From NCBI GenBank assembly GCA_900208305.1, contig OAPG01000011.1, positions 620,001 to 684,000 on the forward strand: DNA of 64,000 nucleotides, written 5' to 3'. Every line of letters starts with the position of its first letter. Position 1 is the first letter of the stretch. This document shows, piece by piece, positions 60,762-64,000 of this stretch. Below the pieces are notes generated by a model. That model was not told the origin of the DNA. It did no database searches and was given only the letters and a program-made list of their open reading frames with translations. A program made the translations under genes and the position numbers. This DNA comes from Melanopsichium pennsylvanicum (Eukaryota; Basidiomycota; Ustilaginomycetes; Ustilaginales).

Positions 60762-61130
60762 ATGATCTCGCAAGTGACATACCAGCCAAGCACGGCGCTG
60801 ACGACCAAAGAGAGGCACTATGCACAACTCGCAGCCAAGCTTGGCACACTGGCCAACTCGTTTGAGACCACAAAGCACCATTTGAACTTGGCAGCAGAGC
60901 AGGCATTCTATATGCGAAAGCTCGGAATCGCTCAAGCATCAACGTAAGTTGAGATGTACTCACAGCTGCACGTCGGATTCAATGCGAATGCGGGTATACC
61001 TAATGCTCACGCACTCTGTTTGTCTTATTTCATTTCTCAACTTGTTGTCATGTGTGACAGATTCATGGCGGTCTTACACGAAGTGGACCGAGAACAAGAA
61101 GCCAACCCAAGCGCTGAATCACAGCAATAG
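60762..61130 (+). CDS. HSK3: DASH complex subunit Hsk3
   Basis: Two exons, 60762-60943 and 61061-61130, give 83 residues. The 117-bp intron (GTAAGT donor, GTGACAG acceptor) keeps frame and joins A-Q-A-S to T-F-M-A-V-L. The whole protein is a helical hairpin with R-H-Y-A-Q-L-A-A-K-L, then A-E-Q-A-F-Y-M-R-K-L-G, then F-M-A-V-L-H-E-V, which is the Hsk3 family pattern at the family length (60-90). Hsk3 is one of ten subunits of the DASH/Dam1 ring that couples kinetochores to spindle microtubules. The gene is easily overlooked because its unspliced frame is only 61 residues. Confidence 0.85.
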
Positions 61131-62032
61131 ACTAAAGTGTACTTGACGCTTGATTCTTAGGGTCACATGCCTCAAACGGATGCGATCCGAAGCCAGATAC
61201 TAGCTACTGTGGATTTTCGCGTGTGTATTTGTACAGTAATGTAAATTTACCGTACAGTGATGTACCTCTTATCATATTTGATGTCTCTATATAATCACCA
61301 TCCCAACTCATTGCGCTCACCTGTCTGTGTCTGCTTTGAAAATCACACACTTTTAACCAAAGAATGACAGCTTTCAACAGCAAGAGACAAGACCGAGATC
61401 CGTGCATGAACCATGAAAAGCTGCCAGTATCTTGAAGTGTGATGGACAGTAAGTGTGATGTACAGTACGTACTGTATATGTATAGGGGGTTCAGATTGGC
61501 CCGTCTGCAAAGAATGTGGCGGCTCAAGATCAAGCAACACATCTAAATACAGTAACTAACAAAGTTCAACGTAACTCAGCCTCACCAGCTGATCGTAGCT
61601 TTCAAGCCAAAAGAATTTATGAAAACACTTTTATTTTTTCTATTTTATTTTTTCCATTTTATTTTTTCTATTTCTTCTTCCCGAAAAGCGAGCTGCAGGG
61701 GCTGCATGCTCAGCACCTCTTAGTGCAACCCACCTTTAAATGGTAAAGGTGCACTGTCCTCGTCATTCTTGCAATTGCAAGTGCCCTCTGTCTACTCTAC
61801 TCTGTAGCTATGGTATACGGTGCCAGCCTTAAGCTTGGCTATTGACTCGATAGTACCTTTCAATCCTTTATTTGTCCAACCTTGGAGCCCCGCAATCGTT
61901 CACCTCGTTCCTTTTCTTTTCCATCAATTCCATCGTACCAATTTGCGACAACCTATCCGAGGCAGGCTTGGTTTTGTCGTCATCTACAAGTGTTGACCCT
62001 CCTCTTCAAAGCTCAAAAGCTGAGAGCATTCA
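61131..62032. other. Intergenic region upstream of the CLC gene
   Basis: No gene. TpTpTpA-rich tract at about 61628-61675. Confidence 0.5.
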
Positions 62033-64000
62033 ATGACAGACATGACCAATAACCACCAGCCACAGTGGTCGAGGTCTAGGTCTAGGTCTAGGTCTAGCTC
62101 GAGCTCACCTCGTCAGTCACGCTCCCGCATTCACCCAACCCAACCTATCCACCACTCCGCAATACCCAATCCTGGCCTCGCCATCTCCACCATCGCGCAA
62201 CCCACCATCGACAACTCTCTCACTCAACCTGAGCAGCCTCACAACAATGTCTATCGCTCCGCACCTAGCACTGCTCGTCCACGCTTGGCTGGTCGTCGTA
62301 CCATGTCGGCAAAGTCGGAAGTCCGGCGTCTTTCTTCTCTCTTTGTTCCTCCCAATCCAGAACCGAACCTACCTGTCCCCACTGCTACTTCATCCAAACT
62401 TGGTTTCCTCTCCAAAGCTGTCCCCGGTGCTCTTTCTGCTTCGACTTCCATCTCTTCGCTCACTGAACCTCTCAGCCCCATACGCTCCTTTTACGACAAC
62501 ATCACCGCTCAAGCTGCTCCAGGCTCTCGCAAGCGTCGCAAGCGTCGCAAGCAAGACGTTCGCTCCTACGATGATGCCAAATTTGAACACGAGATCAACC
62601 TTCCCGGCGCAGGAGGAAACGGCATTCGCGTATGGTACGAATCGTACACTACCATCGACTGGATCCATGATGCTATCAAAGAAAGTTCCCGATTGCGTCG
62701 CATTCGCAACCTCAAAGGCTTACGTGGTTTTGCCCTCAACAGCTGGGACCGCCTTCAGGGATGGATCATCGTCACCATCACCGGTGTCATCACCGCTCTC
62801 ATTGCTGAATGCATTGTCAAGTCCGAAGCCGTTTTGTTTGATCTCAAAGATGGATACTGCGAATCCGACTTGAGACTCGCAAAGCGCTTTTGCTGTCCTT
62901 ATGGTGGCGCGCCGGATTGGGATCATCCTTCCATCGATACCTACGCTTGGTCTTACCGTACGCCTTTTATGACCAATGCTGATGCACCATCCCCTTCTCC
63001 AGCTCAAGCTATCCATTCCTTGCTCTCTGGTGTGGGTAAAGCCAACCGCATTCTCAGTGGCTGGGCAGCACCCGTCGCTGGAAGTCCCGCTTGGAATAAC
63101 ATCGCTTCTGCCGCCAGTAGCTCTGCCAACACTACTCCACTGGCTATGCTCACACCCGTCGATTCCGAAACCGAAGATTGTCCCGGCTGGATCACTTGGC
63201 GACACAAATTCGGTTCAACCACCAACAAGAATTGGTTCGCAGGCTATGGAACGTATTTTTTCGTCGCCGTCCTCTGGGCTTCTATTGCCAGCATCCTCAC
63301 CATCTACCTCACTTCCAGTGAACTCTACCTCAAGGACAAGGATGCTCCCTCTCCCACTTCGGTCATCATCCAACAGAAACGCACTAGCGATGCTGGACAG
63401 GGTGATTCCATTGTCGATGAACCTAACGAAACCACTGCACTTCTCGGTGCAAGTCAGCAGCAGCAGCAAAATGGAGAACCATCCACTCGAACAGAGGCCA
63501 ACCCTAGAGCCGATCGAATGACTTCCCATAATGTCGCTCGACTTGCCAACAAACAGCGTGCAGACATGGCCATCTTGCCGCGCAAAGTGCTGTATTTTGC
63601 CACAGGATCGGGTATCTCTGAAGTCAAGTGCATCCTAAGTGGCTTTGTGATTCACGGCTACCTCGGATTCTGGACTCTGTTCACCAAGTCGGTGGGTCTC
63701 GCGCTCTCGGTCGCTTCAGGCTTGTCGCTTGGCAAAGAAGGGCCGTTTGTCCACATTGCTTCGTGTGTTGGCAATATCGTTTGCCGAGCTTTCCCAAAAT
63801 ACGAAAACAACGAGGGAAAGCGAAGGGAGATGCTCTCGTGCGCGTGTGCCGCGGGTGTAGCCGTAGCTTTCGGCGCGCCCGTGGGTGGTGTGCTTTTTTC
63901 GCTGGAGGAAGTGAGTTATTACTTTCCGAGCAAAGTCATGTTCCGTTCGTTCTTCTGCGCTATGGTGGCAGCAGCCACGTTGAGGGCGATAGATCCGTTT
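62033..64000 (+). CDS. CLC-family chloride channel/transporter, Gef1-like (partial, runs off window)
   Basis: The first 656 codons from the ATG at 62033 are open, with no stop and no intron seen. An RS-repeat (62075-62100) opens a Ser-rich cytosolic N-terminus of about 180 residues. Helix A/B region [10 protein letters not shown] starts near 240. A luminal insertion with paired cysteines (F-C-C-P-Y and D-C-P-G-W) follows. Chloride-pathway motifs are G-S-G-I-S-E-V-K (about 525) and G-K-E-G-P-F-V-H with the gating glutamate (about 567), then [13 protein letters not shown]. The serine in G-S-G-I-S-E (instead of proline) is as in yeast Gef1. Gef1-type proteins load chloride into Golgi and vacuolar compartments and support copper and iron uptake. 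The second half and any CBS domains lie beyond the window. Confidence 0.9.
   Translation, partial: MTDMTNNHQPQWSRSRSRSRSSSSSPRQSRSRIHPTQPIHHSAIPNPGLAISTIAQPTIDNSLTQPEQPHNNVYRSAPSTARPRLAGRRTMSAKSEVRRLSSLFVPPNPEPNLPVPTATSSKLGFLSKAVPGALSASTSISSLTEPLSPIRSFYDNITAQAAPGSRKRRKRRKQDVRSYDDAKFEHEINLPGAGGNGIRVWYESYTTIDWIHDAIKESSRLRRIRNLKGLRGFALNSWDRLQGWIIVTITGVITALIAECIVKSEAVLFDLKDGYCESDLRLAKRFCCPYGGAPDWDHPSIDTYAWSYRTPFMTNADAPSPSPAQAIHSLLSGVGKANRILSGWAAPVAGSPAWNNIASAASSSANTTPLAMLTPVDSETEDCPGWITWRHKFGSTTNKNWFAGYGTYFFVAVLWASIASILTIYLTSSELYLKDKDAPSPTSVIIQQKRTSDAGQGDSIVDEPNETTALLGASQQQQQNGEPSTRTEANPRADRMTSHNVARLANKQRADMAILPRKVLYFATGSGISEVKCILSGFVIHGYLGFWTLFTKSVGLALSVASGLSLGKEGPFVHIASCVGNIVCRAFPKYENNEGKRREMLSCACAAGVAVAFGAPVGGVLFSLEEVSYYFPSKVMFRSFFCAMVAAATLRAIDPF

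Noticed and set aside
1..64000. CRISPR arrays, bacterial operons, riboswitches, rRNA or complete tRNA genes
   Set aside because: None is visible; the gene structures are eukaryotic and the short repeats are LTR units or microsatellites without spacer architecture.

Overview
This is a nuclear chromosome segment from a basidiomycete, most likely a smut fungus of the Ustilaginales. The signs are long, intron-poor reading frames, short introns with GTAAGT-type donors, large low-complexity extensions on conserved eukaryotic proteins, and fungal-specific families (Opi1, Rxt3, Sds3, Hsk3, Dbp9). The species cannot be settled from the window alone.

Layout. 1-7605 is a retrotransposon block. The 3' end of a Ty3/gypsy chromovirus (element A, with its LTR) abuts a second chromovirus (element B) that lacks its gag end here but keeps an open RT-RNaseH-integrase-chromodomain frame, a 1.68 kb pol-LTR spacer carrying an antisense, apparently spliced, cysteine-motif gene, and its own LTR. 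7606-51750 is gene-bearing: OPI1, CUL3 (-), an SDS3-like gene, a DHA2 drug transporter, a small membrane protein, RAD2/XPG (-), an OCA1-like phosphatase, a sugar transporter, DBP9 (-), U2AF1, RXT3 (-), VPS25 and FUR1 (-). Between these lie CpG-poor blocks that look like decayed transposons. 51757-56731 is a complete, recently inserted Ty1/copia element on the minus strand with LTRs of equal length that look identical and a 5-bp target duplication. 56852-64000 holds an LRR protein gene (-), the small DASH-complex gene HSK3, and the 5' part of a GEF1-like CLC chloride transporter that runs off the window.

How the parts relate. The host genes are mostly housekeeping: lipid-responsive transcription and Rpd3L deacetylase subunits (OPI1, SDS3-like, RXT3), ubiquitin ligase scaffold, nucleotide excision repair, ribosome biogenesis helicase, splicing factor, ESCRT-II, pyrimidine salvage, kinetochore, and ion or sugar transport. 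There is no host gene cluster of a specialised kind.

The novelty is in the transposons. (1) The copia element appears to have a bipartite tRNA-binding arrangement. The primer site next to the 5' LTR is complementary to the 5' half of a tRNA-Lys(CUU)-like molecule ending just after the anticodon, while U3 carries two tandem complements of a tRNA 3' half including CCA. (2) Element B carries an antisense gene whose intron removal completes a zinc-cluster-like cysteine motif. (3) Both gypsy elements are sprinkled with hairpins that share outer arms but have different, internally complementary inner arms.
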